This document shows, piece by piece, positions 29,317 to 38,429 of a stretch of DNA of 64,000 nt. A program made the position numbers and the translations under genes. This DNA is from Phytophthora colocasiae (Eukaryota > Oomycota > Peronosporomycetes > Peronosporales > Peronosporaceae), in contig JAGKQI010000090.1 of assembly GCA_018806915.1 (NCBI GenBank), positions 2,046,001 to 2,110,000 on the forward strand, in the 5' to 3' direction. The notes under the pieces were generated by a model. The model was not told where the DNA came from. It was given only the letters and a program-made list of their open reading frames with translations, and did not search any database. The first letter of the stretch is position 1. Each line of letters begins with the position of its first letter.

Positions 29317-30300
29317 TCAACGAGATACCACATTTCTTTTTTCAAAAGATGAAGTATATATTTTCTTGTGTATTCTATTGTACATACCCGTTTTCTCAAT
29401 CTGTTTACCAGACAAGCAGTCCTGCGGTTGGAAAAACGACGTTGGGCGGTATCGCACTGGGCGTTGCACCCTGTAGTACGGCATGCGAATCTGCAGGGTG
29501 CCGTCCTCGAAGATCTGCTGAGTGGCCTCCTCCATGTTGAGCATATTCCGTGGGAACTGCTCGGCGATCTCGAAGCGGCCGAAGGTTGGTGCACCACTGA
29601 GGCGCGACATCATGATGTCCTTTTGTGTGGGCCAGCGGAAGCCACTGACGCGGAGGACTCCACTGTGTTCGTTCCACTGCACTCGAACATTCTCCTGATC
29701 GACGTTCCTCAGACGTGCAATGAGGTAAATGCCGTCCTGACGGCGTTGTAGCTGGTAGTACGGCCGCAACACTGGTAGCGAGTTGACGTCGACATCTACT
29801 AGAGTCTGCTGGTTCGAAGTTCGAAGCTGGTTGGAGCTTTGGCGACTTTTTCGGCGGAGCAATCGGTTCTTCTTCTTCTCCATCAGCTTCATTCTCACTC
29901 TCCATCGATTCGTCCTGCTTGGTGTCTGCAACCTCCTCCATCTCTTCATCTTCCTTTGGGTCCTCTTCAGTCTCAGCCTCGCTCTCTTCCTCCCCACTTT
30001 CCTCGAACAGAGCTTTCACGTGCATATCGTCCGACTCGAAGTCACTGTCACTGGGTGTCGAAGATGCAGGCGTTTCGTCTTCAAAGCCACTGAGCAGTTG
30101 CTCCCCGAACTGTTTCAATTTAGCACTGCGCTCCTTGAATGTGTCCGCTTGTGGTAGCAGCTCCTGTACGAACACCACCAAAGCTTTACGAGCACTCTTG
30201 ATCTCTGCGTCTCCGTAGCTCAAGACCCCGTCCAAAATCGATGAGGTAGCGCGTCAGCAGCTCCGCCTGCTCCTTCACGCGGTAGTCCGAGCTCTAGTCG
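29317..30300 (-). pseudogene. BAG-domain and Hsp20-like chaperone-type gene remnant
   Basis: Three frames on the minus strand join into one architecture. An upstream piece 'DYRVKEQAELLTRYL' (about 30285-30240) leads to 'LDGVLSYGDAEIKSARKALV' and 'AKLKQFGEQLLSG', resembling a BAG domain. A long acidic Glu/Asp stretch follows. A last piece, 'LPVLRPYYQLQRRQDGIYLI ... QIFEDGTLQIRMPYYRVQ', has the strand pattern and 'DGTLQIRMP' end typical of an Hsp20/alpha-crystallin domain. Shifts are needed near 30237 and near 29830 (at a TTCGAACTTCGAAC repeat). Known: BAG domains bind Hsp70 as nucleotide-exchange cofactors. The neighbour on the other strand is also degraded, so this segment looks like decayed host genes. 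Confidence 0.5.
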
Positions 30301-30494
30301 CATCTTCTTGACGGTTTATTGGTAGATTAATCCGTGGGAGACTTACAGATAGTGCTCATGGCAAAAGTTAAGATTTCTTCGAAGTGTTAAACGCTACTGT
30401 AGCTGTTGTTGCTGTGCTGAAAGTTGAAAAGTAAAAATTGCGAAATCTCTGTCTGCCGACACACGGACGTTGCTGAGGCCTGTGTTACCGCAGC

Positions 30495-31280
30495 TCAATT
30501 GTTGTTTCGGTGAAGAATTGTGGTGATAACGTTCCTCAAGTCATCTAGGTTGATTGAGATGAGGTGGTTTCCGTTCAAACCAGCAGGTAAAGCGACACCA
30601 GCATAAATCGCTCCAACTGGAAACGTCAGCGGAGGTGCGGGAGGATAGCCATAGCCAAATTCCACTTCTTGAGTCGGCTGACCACGCTGATGCAAGATAG
30701 CAACTCGACGCTCAGTCATTGCTCCAGGGAAAATCTTGATCCCGATGGCCACTTGAACAGACGTATGAATGCTCATCCAACGCCGGAGTTTGGCTCGAAG
30801 GCCCACTAAACTTTCGTTCTTGTAAGCAACTTCGATAATCACGTTTGGGAACGGGTTGTTTTCTGAAGCCGCCAGCACTGCTCCGCCAACCTCCAGGTCC
30901 ACAGGGGTGAGACTTGCATCAGGTTCTTGGCCACTATCTCCAATCTGGCACGTAAGTCGTCCATCGCTCACAGTGTCAATGAGATCAATGTTGTTCCCCG
31001 CGATCTGTATTTGCTTGGAGATGGAAGATCGAATTTTATCTGACGCACGTTCGTGGACAAACGACGGCAGGTTGTAGATCACCACTCTTCCCCTGTTCGT
31101 GCCATCATTCAGAGACTCAAAGTCCCACCGCCTCAACCGTCCTTCGTTGAGGTTGAGCCATCGCTCGAAGTCTTCCCAAGTGGTGGCAGCACAAACGACG
31201 CTAGGTATCTCCATCTTCATCAACGAATGGAGCTGAGTGTTCCAGTCTCTCGCGCAGATCATCCTTAGCACTGTTGACAT
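30495..31280 (-). CDS. PD-(D/E)XK-nuclease-like protein (261 aa, N-terminus uncertain)
   Basis: The central motif 'NPFPNVIIEVAYKNESLVGL' followed by 'RRWMSIHTSVQVAIGIKIFP' resembles the Uma2/PD-(D/E)XK fold ('P..viEV......l..k...W......v...i.ik.'). 'LTPVDLEVGG' upstream could supply the acidic residue. The first ATG is at 31280; a later ATG at about 31221 (MKMEIPSVV) may be the real start, and an overlapping frame (31201-31449) suggests a shifted or spliced 5' end. Known: similar domains occur in restriction-type nucleases and in C-terminal parts of some oomycete and fungal proteins. Nuclease activity is inference only. Confidence 0.45.
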   Translation of the reverse strand: MSTVLRMICARDWNTQLHSLMKMEIPSVVCAATTWEDFERWLNLNEGRLRRWDFESLNDGTNRGRVVIYNLPSFVHERASDKIRSSISKQIQIAGNNIDLIDTVSDGRLTCQIGDSGQEPDASLTPVDLEVGGAVLAASENNPFPNVIIEVAYKNESLVGLRAKLRRWMSIHTSVQVAIGIKIFPGAMTERRVAILHQRGQPTQEVEFGYGYPPAPPLTFPVGAIYAGVALPAGLNGNHLISINLDDLRNVITTILHRNNN

Positions 31281-31690
31281 CACTTGCGACCTGTCTTCTT
31301 CTTCTCGTCGGCATCGTCGGTGTGGATACTGCGGCTACAGGCGGTGGCGATATGGATACGGTTGCACTTGCTGAAGCTCTTGTCGATTGGGTTGCGCTTG
31401 TTCTAAGTCGTGCACTAGCATTGGTACTTTTTCGGAGAAAGGGGCTCACTTTTCGTACCGGTGCGAGTACCGGTGATGTTGTATGTAGGAAGTGGTTTTG
31501 TCGGAGCTCTTGCTGGCTATAGGGTGGATTGGAGAATGAACGGTGTGGTGGTTTGTCGGATTAACGAGAAAATGCTGCATTTCAACGTATCTTCTTCTCT
31601 TTTGATAGTGGAAATTCTCGAGAAAAAAAAACGAAATGGCTGCGTTGCTAACTAACTCGGTTACGGAAGCTGCATGACGATCTGGAGGAA

Positions 31691-31788
31691 CTTCACTTCG
31701 CCGCGTGGGCTCTATCACGCGTTCCGGTTCGCCGGCGTCGGTCATTACTGGGCAACTGAGACCGACCGAGCTGGACAGCAACGGCGGA
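31691..31788 (+). repeat. 98-bp dispersed repeat, copy 2
   Basis: Near-identical to 28558-28655, same orientation, about 3.1 kb apart. It may be two ends of one element or two independent copies. Confidence 0.8.
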
Positions 31789-31878
31789 CCAGGTGAAGAA
31801 TTCCTGTGTTTATTTTCTTATGTTTTGTCTCGCTACAGCGCAGTAGCAAGCCTAGCAAATAAATCCCAGCGCCACCAC

Positions 31879-32604
31879 TCAGCTCACCTGCATGGCGTCG
31901 CTTTCAGTCGTGCTTTCAACCGGTGCAACGGGAGCTCCAGCCTCGTCGCCGCTAACGGGGTCCTCTCCTCCAGGCGTCAGCGATAACTCATCAAATCCGA
32001 GTTTCGACAGGGTATTGTCCATCCGCTGGCGCTGGCGGTTGCGCGCACGTTTCTTGGCGTCCTTCTTCTTGCGGTCCTCCACCTCGTAAATAGTGCGATA
32101 CACCTCCTTGGACACCTTCTCCTTGAGTAGCGTGAAGAACACGCCACCGGACGTGCGTCGTCGTGGCTTGTACTCATGAGAGACCTCGTCCACCACGAAG
32201 AAGAGCTCGGGTTTGCCACTGGCCAGCGCGTTCACTGTTTGCCCGCCATCTTTCTCGAGCCGCAGCGTCTCACGTAGAATCTGCCAAGACACTTTAGGCC
32301 CCACGTGCTTCACCACGCGGTGGAGCAGCGCCACTTTAGGCTCCTTCAATAGATCCGACATTATCCGCGGCATGTCCTTGGTCAGCGGCTGCTTAAGATT
32401 GTTGCGGCGGCGCTTGGACTTGCCGTTTTGCCCATTGTGCTCCTTCTTGTGTTTGGGGTGTCTGTTTTTCTTCGTCTGCGGCGAGCTCATGGGTACAGTG
32501 GCATCTGTTCTCACAGCTACGGGTGCTGGAGGCGGAACCACACCAGCAATAGCGTTTATAGTGTCCATTGCGAGCGAAGATGGTGGCGCTACAGTGGCGT
32601 TCAT
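31879..32604 (-). CDS. PHAX RNA-binding-domain protein (241 aa)
   Basis: The intact frame starts with the ATG at 32604. The N-terminus is Ala/Pro-rich, then basic (KKNRHPKHKKEH...KSKRRRNN), a likely nuclear signal. Residues about 80-165 match the PHAX RNA-binding domain: a helical stretch 'VVKHVGPKVSWQILRETLRL', 'EKDGGQ', 'RRRTSGGVFFTLLKEKVSKE'. The tail is basic, then acidic. Known: PHAX binds m7G-capped U snRNA and bridges it to the export receptor; the domain also binds other structured RNAs. Here only the RNA-binding part is recognised, so the export-adapter role is inferred. It is one of the few clearly host-type genes in the window. Confidence 0.8.
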   Translation of the reverse strand: MNATVAPPSSLAMDTINAIAGVVPPPAPVAVRTDATVPMSSPQTKKNRHPKHKKEHNGQNGKSKRRRNNLKQPLTKDMPRIMSDLLKEPKVALLHRVVKHVGPKVSWQILRETLRLEKDGGQTVNALASGKPELFFVVDEVSHEYKPRRRTSGGVFFTLLKEKVSKEVYRTIYEVEDRKKKDAKKRARNRQRQRMDNTLSKLGFDELSLTPGGEDPVSGDEAGAPVAPVESTTESDAMQVS

Positions 32605-33340
32605 AGCAACATGTGCAGATCCGATTCAGTCGGTTGGCGCTAAAACTAGCAGCCAATCGATGAATTTAGCGCATTTTAGCGAATCAATTTAATGTAGCCA
32701 TGTGACGCTAAATTGGAACTTGCTCCAGTTTCGACTGACAGGGCAGGGGGATATAATCTTATATCTCCAAGTGTGCTGACGTAACCCAATGTTGGGACTC
32801 GGATCCACCGTAACTTGTTTCTTCATGTGGGCCAGGATGCAGTTGGTCCTGTTGAAAAGAAACTCATGATGCATTGGATTGGCTTCAAAAGCCAGTATCC
32901 AACCTGGAACATCGGTGCCGACCGGGTGGCTGCTCTCGGATGGACCCATCATCGAAACACTCTACTCTCCAGCGGATTCCAGGGACACGTACATGTAGCT
33001 TTCCCATTCTTGAAAAATGATAACCCAGAAGATGGGAAGAGATTTCAGAGACGAAGAAGGCTTCGTCGATAAGCTGTTTGTTGCTGCACCGAGTCACCGA
33101 CAGCATCTTGCCACGCGGCAGTCGCTGGTGCTGGTATCAGTGTCGGAAGTTCATCTTACAGATTTTCAATTGAAATGTAAGTTATAGTTACCAGTAGTTG
33201 GCAAATTGCAACTTGCAATACATGTACGTAGACTTCGAATCGAGACTGGCCTTTGCGGCATTTATCACGGGATGTGTTGGATCCGTCTCTGTGTAGGCTG
33301 TGTTTGCTGGTGAAGTGCTACAAAGCGCCCAGGCTGCAGA
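32605..33340. other. Intergenic stretch
   Basis: No gene supported. A frame at 32815-33072 is open but has no recognisable domain. Confidence 0.4.
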
Positions 33341-33356
33341 GCTCACTTCTCAATTC
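33341..33356 (+). promoter_or_regulatory. Oomycete-type initiator of the RXLR gene
   Basis: GCTCACTTCTCAATTC, close to the oomycete initiator, about 50-60 nt before the ATG at 33405. Related sites precede the RXLR pseudogene (near 34238) and the interrupted RXLR gene (49312). Confidence 0.65.
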
Positions 33357-33404
33357 ACTCCGAGCAGTTCAAGCCCACTCCAACCACCACCGAGACCAAC
33401 TCCA

Positions 33405-33806
33405 ATGCGTGTCTGCTACCTTACATTGCTCGCTGCGACCACCATCCTTGCAAGCTTTGGAAACGTCTCCGCTGAAATGGACTTGGACCAGTCAAAAGTG
33501 ACCTCAATAAACGCTGTTCGGCCAATCGAGGCTGCTCGGATGAACAGCAATCGGTTCCTTCGACGCCGCAAAAATTACGAAGGCGAAGATGCTGCCGAGG
33601 AAGAGAGAAGCGGTTTTGAAAGACTCGCCGCGCAACTGGGAGATGATTTGCTGCCATCAATCCGGAAGATTGCTCACATGGATTTAGGCCGAGCTGCTCT
33701 CACCTTGCAGCAAATGGGCATCTCATTTGACAACCGCATGCTTATCCAGGCGTTCCTAAAGCTGAGCATAGAAGACCGTAAGGCAGTGTTGCTGCTGATT
33801 AAGTGA
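33405..33806 (+). CDS. RXLR-type secreted effector candidate (133 aa)
   Basis: The start is the ATG at 33405, chosen because it opens the signal peptide (MRVCYLTLLAATTILASFGN). An RFLR motif lies near residue 48, followed by an acidic stretch ending EEER: the RXLR-dEER arrangement. The C-terminal 70 residues are helical ('IRKIAHMDLGRAALTLQQMG ... FLKLSIEDRKAVLLLIK') and could form a small WY-like bundle, although Trp is absent. Known: RXLR proteins are secreted and many act inside plant cells. It belongs to a local family with 34301-34556 (pseudogene) and 49378/57274 (transposon-split). The protein end is the same type in all three. The target is unknown. Confidence 0.9.
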   Translation: MRVCYLTLLAATTILASFGNVSAEMDLDQSKVTSINAVRPIEAARMNSNRFLRRRKNYEGEDAAEEERSGFERLAAQLGDDLLPSIRKIAHMDLGRAALTLQQMGISFDNRMLIQAFLKLSIEDRKAVLLLIK

Positions 33807-34300
33807 ATGATAATGGGCACGCTTTCCAGAGAGTACATTCTGGTCAAGAATTTGACACACACCTTGCTTGTTTGTTACTTTGACTATAAATCCTATCAAC
33901 GGTCTGAGGAATATGAGTGCGAAGCGGGAGTTGGCAATCTACCGGTAGTCAACACGTACAAGCTTTTTTGCCAGGTAGGACCCACTGTACACAGGTTGCC
34001 CAACTCGTCCATGATCGCGAATCTACCCACAAAAACAGGCACTATGAGGTGCAGGCTGAAGTTCTACAGCAATGTCAAACGTAGACCAAGCTTTAGGGTT
34101 GTTTTGTGTCAACTTGTTGACTAGAAAATAAAGGGATGAGATCGACCACCAGATTCCCACACCGAGGGGGCCTGAGCTGGTCTCGAACCACGACATACTG
34201 TCCTTGGATCGATACAACACCGTGCTCTATCGATGAGAATCTCGCTTTGTAATTCGCTTCAAGCACGTCACTGGCCTCCACTCTAAAGAAATCAACTCCA

Positions 34301-34556
34301 ATGCGCATTTGCTACATCGCCTTGTTGGCCGCGACCACAATCCTCGCTTCGGCAGTGTCTTGTCAGCCACGAACTTGGACAGTCGAAAAGGACCCTTTGT
34401 CCAACCGATAGAAGCATCCGGAAGAATAATAAAATGGATAAGACTAAGGCTGCTGTCCACTTGCAGCATGGCATCTCAAGGGTACGCACGAAGCCCTCCA
34501 TGCGTTTATTCAGCTGGGTAAAGAAGACCGCAAATGCTGATCAAGTAAATGCTAAA
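34301..34556 (+). pseudogene. Decayed RXLR effector gene
   Basis: The ATG at 34301 opens a signal-peptide-like start (MRICYIALLAATTILASAVS), but the frame stops at 34409-34411 (TAG) before any RXLR motif. Downstream DNA (about 34465-34552) still matches the 3' end of the family, with 'GGCATCTC', 'GAAGACCGCAAA' and 'CTGATCAAGTAA' remaining. The middle, including the RXLR-EER region, is largely deleted. Only ten bases after this remnant the Ty3/gypsy element begins. Confidence 0.8.
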
Positions 34557-34566
34557 TGCAACAGGC

Positions 34567-34951
34567 TGTAGTATTCCCGGGGTCGAAATTTCAAAGTCGT
34601 TAACACAAGGCAATGCGGGGGCTAGCCCGCAGGAACTGTAGCCTAGTGTATTGATAAGAAATTGAAGAGTGAGCTTCGGCAACGAGCCTCCACTCAGAGA
34701 GAACGAGTACTTGAAGGCAGAACTCCTTGAAGTTGCTGCTCGCCAAGCAATCATTCCTAAGGATACATGTAGCTAGACATACAAGCTCCAAGTGCAAACA
34801 AAGTCAGCCACTAACAGCCTGACCTGTTATAACATGTAGAACATGAAGTTGCCTCAGCTGATGCTGTAGGACACAGTCTGTGATGTCTGCTTGGGGAGTG
34901 CGCAGTCTGTTGCACGTTAGAACTAAGCTTTAGAGCCTAGGTTCTACTACA
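34567..34951 (-). repeat. 3' LTR of the Ty3/gypsy element
   Basis: 385 bp, the same sequence as 40058-40442 on visual comparison. It starts TGTAGTATTCC and ends CTACTACA. A short G-rich run (CGGGGGCAG on the minus strand) abuts it and may be the polypurine tract. Confidence 0.9.
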
Positions 34952-35048
34952 CTGCCCCCGAAGCTTAGTTCCCCACGTCTTCCTCTGGAAAACGTGCAAG
35001 GGTTCAACTTCGGCATCATTGACCTTGTGTAGATTCACATTGGTGAAG

Positions 35049-36300
35049 CTACGGGGTTCCAACCGTACGCGCCTTGCGTTTGCGGCTAGATCGTCGTAGT
35101 TGATGCCGCTGCTCGTTGCAGAGTCCTTGTGCTGGCATTGCGTCCGAAACACTAGGCACATCTGCAGCAACAGTCACCACTCTAGTCAGGCGTCCATGAG
35201 GCAAGTTATTCTCACTGGAGGTCCGCTTGACTCGTCGTCGAGCTCCTGGACGCTCAGCGCCAGTCTCTTTATCATTTGTACCTTCGCCTTGCTGAGAAAT
35301 ACTGCTAACAGTACTTCGGGCAGTTTGGCGGCGGCGTTTCTTACCGGTCGGCATTCGTTTTGACTCCTTCGCATTGCCTGATGGCACATGCGCTAAGCTG
35401 GCAGGCAAGGTCTCCGTAGTTGTCGAAATAGTTCGTTGTGCACGGTTTCCAGCAAGCTTCTGCCAATAGTCAGATAACCGGGTGTCTCGGGCTTGTGCCA
35501 CATAGTTGTCTAGTAACACGTGAATATCAGTAGCGAGGCTCTGCATTGGCTCATAAGAGTCCTCGATCGTCTCCAAGCCCTTCCAGTTCACTAACACTTC
35601 AAAGTCCTGGATATCTTCGTTCCACCGATGTGACTTAAGCTCATTTACAGCGAGCAATATTCCTTGCGAGGCCACATGCTCCAACAATTCCTCGGTGATG
35701 TCGAGGCTACTGTCAGCGTAAAATTTCAGCCGAGATGCATGCACATCAAGCTCGTCACCGGTGACGAGGTGCTGTACGTGAAATGAGTGTGCATCAGCAC
35801 GTAATACTCGATAAGGTCCAACCCATGTCACCTGCAACTTGTTCTTGTGTTTTTCATCCACTCGTGACCGCAAGACAAAATCACCTTCAGAGAAGTTAAC
35901 GAGATTTTCCCCCCGCTCTTTCTTCTTATTCAGAAGTCTCTGTTTCAGACGCTGGTCTTCCACAGCGTTGTGCATCACTTGCATGCTGGAGCGCAGCTCT
36001 GCGAGATACTCCTCAATTCGGTCACTGTCAGGGATAGTTTGCAACTTGCCATGGTCCGGTAGATAGAACTCACGCAGCGGTGTTGGACATTCCAAGCCCG
36101 TAAACAGCTCCACTGGAGCACGATTCGCCAGAGAAGGAACTGCAGTGTGGTTCAAGTTTGCCTGAATTATTGGCACCAAGTAGACCCAGTCCTTGTAGCT
36201 GATCTTGTACTCCAGGATCATTGCACGCACCACTTGTAGGATGTCGCGATTTACCCTCTCTATGGATCCGTTTATCCAAGGTGAGTACGCGGGGTGAACT
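35049..36300 (-). pseudogene. Ty3/gypsy integrase C-terminus with chromodomain
   Basis: The frame begins within the integrase core ('YSPWINGSIERVNRDILQVV', read across a one-base shift near 36290). It continues through 'NRAPVELFTGL' and the GPY/F-like 'VTWVGPYRVLRADAHSFHVQ', then a chromodomain-like segment 'LAVNELKSHRWNEDIQDFEV', 'LVNWKGLETIEDSYEP'. The tail is basic and low-complexity. Known: chromodomains on integrases direct insertion toward particular chromatin marks. The aromatic cage residues are only partly obvious. Confidence 0.8.
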
Positions 36301-36800
36301 TCTGCAAAGTACGTAGACGACGTGCTAGTTCGGCAACAACTTCATTCTTGAAATGTGAACCGCAATCAGATACCCACTCAGGTGGCAGGCCAAACCGCGA
36401 GTGCCAATCCAGCAGTGCTTCCACCGCTACTCTGCTGTCAGCTGTGTCTGCAACTACTAACTCGCAATAATGCGTTGCATGGTCCTTGAGGACCAGGATG
36501 TACTTGCTTGTGCCATAGCTGCTTCCCAGGTAGAGATAATCGAAATGTAGCAATCCATTACGCGTTTTGCAATCGATCACTTCGCCCCAAGGGCGTGGGA
36601 TGACATTTCCCCTCGAGAGTGCAGACACAATAGGCAATCCTTCACAAAAGTCTTGACAATGGTTGTAATTCCATCGATAGCGAAAATCCGAGACAAATGC
36701 GTCTGCATCACATTCTGGCCACGATGGCCTTGTGCACCGCAATGCGCTACAATACAGAGGCGCTGGATCAGGTCTGTAGCCGTGCTGGGTACCCAAATCC
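36272..36800 (-). pseudogene. Ty3/gypsy integrase core
   Basis: 'RPWGEVIDCKTRNGLLHFDY' and 'YILVLKDHATHYCELV' lead to 'WVSDCGSHFKNEVVAELARR'. The second catalytic Asp sits in 'WVSDCGSHF', and the Glu would lie across the shift in the next frame. The join to the upstream RNase H and zinc-binding frame needs one base in a G run near 36610. Confidence 0.75.
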
Positions 36801-37776
36801 GTCCCTCTAGGGTTAAAAGGCCGTTGTCAGCAATATCTACATTGGCCGGAGCGTCCGAAGTTGCTTGGACCTCGGCAAGTTCTGCCACCGTGGGCCAAAC
36901 GAAAGAATCAGCATCCAGAGGTCGAAGTGACGATGGCTGTGACTCTGTCAAGGTTCGTGTAGATGGTGACACCATAGTCGCTTCTTCAGGGGATCTAAGA
37001 CGCTTCACCTTCGCTGTTGAGTGATTACCAGCCCAACGAGATATCATATCGGCCCAAACATTGTCAGGGCCGGGCACATGCTCCACGACGTATCGGTAGT
37101 TCAAAAGCTTCATAGACCACCTCAACAACTTGCCTTTCACATGTTTCTTCACATTCTGGTGGGGTGCGAAGACGTGAATAAAAATTCTGTGGTCGCAGTA
37201 CATTCGAAAAGGCTTTGGACGCAGTAAGAGATAGTCAAGCTTTTCACAAGCGACCACAATAGGTAGGGCCTCCTTTTCCGTCACCGTCCAGTTCAACTGA
37301 CTTCCAGTAAATGTACCGCTCATGCAATGGAGGAGCCGGTGCTGTTGCTCAGTAGCCGGCAGCTTCGAGTCAAAATTCACCACTTGAGTCACAATGAGAG
37401 CCCACCCAATGTCTGATGCATCTGTAAACAGACAGGTAGTAGCTGAGTCATCAGGAAAATCGAGCGTAGCACATGTGGCTAGCATTTCCTTGACGTTATC
37501 AAAAGCAACGCGCTCGTCTTCAGTTAATTCCAGCACAATTCCAGCTGCTGCACGGCGCGTACGTTTGGTAGAAGCAAGTGCGGTATCCAGGCGTTTCTGA
37601 AGTGGCTGTACTTGTCGCGCGTAATCCACAATGCTTTCTCTCATCCAGTTAACAGCACAGACAAATTGCTGCAATTCGCCAGCGGTCTTTGGGTACGGGA
37701 TCTGCCGAAGTGTGTCAATCCGTTGTGAATCATGGCGAACACCTTGGTGATCCAGCACTCGTCCACACCACTTCAC
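36577..37776 (-). pseudogene. Ty3/gypsy RNase H and integrase zinc-binding region
   Basis: 'KWCGRVLDHQGVRHD' is the end of the RT connection. 'CLFTDASDIGWALIVTQV' carries the RNase H Asp, 'LNWTVTEKEALPIVVACEKL' its Glu, and 'YCDHRIFIHVF' the later Asp. 'HCGAQGHRGQNVMQTHL ... CLLCLHSRG' is the HHCC zinc finger of the integrase N-terminus. Confidence 0.8.
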
Positions 37777-38429
37777 TTCAGTTTGATAGAGACTGGACTT
37801 TTAGCACTAAGCTTGAGACCAAACTGATTCAGTAACGCGAAGAATTCACCCAACTTAACCATGTATGTATCCATGTCAGCAGCGTACAACAGCAAGTCAT
37901 CAATCCAGATAAGTAGATGCTCGTAGAGTAAACTCGCAAAGCATGTCTCCATTGTCTTCTGGAAGAAAATAGCTGCGTCACTACTTCCTTGAGGAACACG
38001 ACGGGGTGTGAATATTTTCTCGTCAGTCATGTACGACAGCAATTCCTGACAGAATTCTGCAAGTGGCAACTGCCAAAAACCCTTCAAGAAATCAAAAAGT
38101 CCAAAGTGTTTCATTCCTCGAGCATTTTCCATAACTACAGCGAGGATTGGCATCACTGCAGCCATTATTTCTGTCTGGTCATTCAATACTCGGTAGTCTG
38201 TCGTTTGTCGAAGGTCCAATAGATCCGCGCTCTTCTTCACCGGCAAAACAGGACTCGCCCAACGACTATCAGGATTCTCATAGACCAGTCCTAGTGCAAC
38301 AAGACGCGCGTTAAATTCTCGTAAAAACTTCCTGATATGAGGCGGGTATTTGCGGGGCTTACACTTCGTGGGGCGAGCCCCGTTTTTCAATCGAATCTCC
38401 ATTGGTGGGACACTAGCAGGAGGATCCGC
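37773..38429 (-). pseudogene. Ty3/gypsy reverse transcriptase
   Basis: Typical RT blocks: 'RWASPVLPVKKSADLLDLRQ', 'FGLFDFLKGFWQLPLA', 'RRVPQGSSDAAIFFQKTME', and the catalytic 'LLIWIDDLLLYA' (YxDD variant). The frame ends early near 37800 after 'LKLSAKSPVS' because of a one-base shift at an A run. It is in the same frame as the upstream gag-protease, separated only by the TGA at 38430-38432. Confidence 0.85.
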
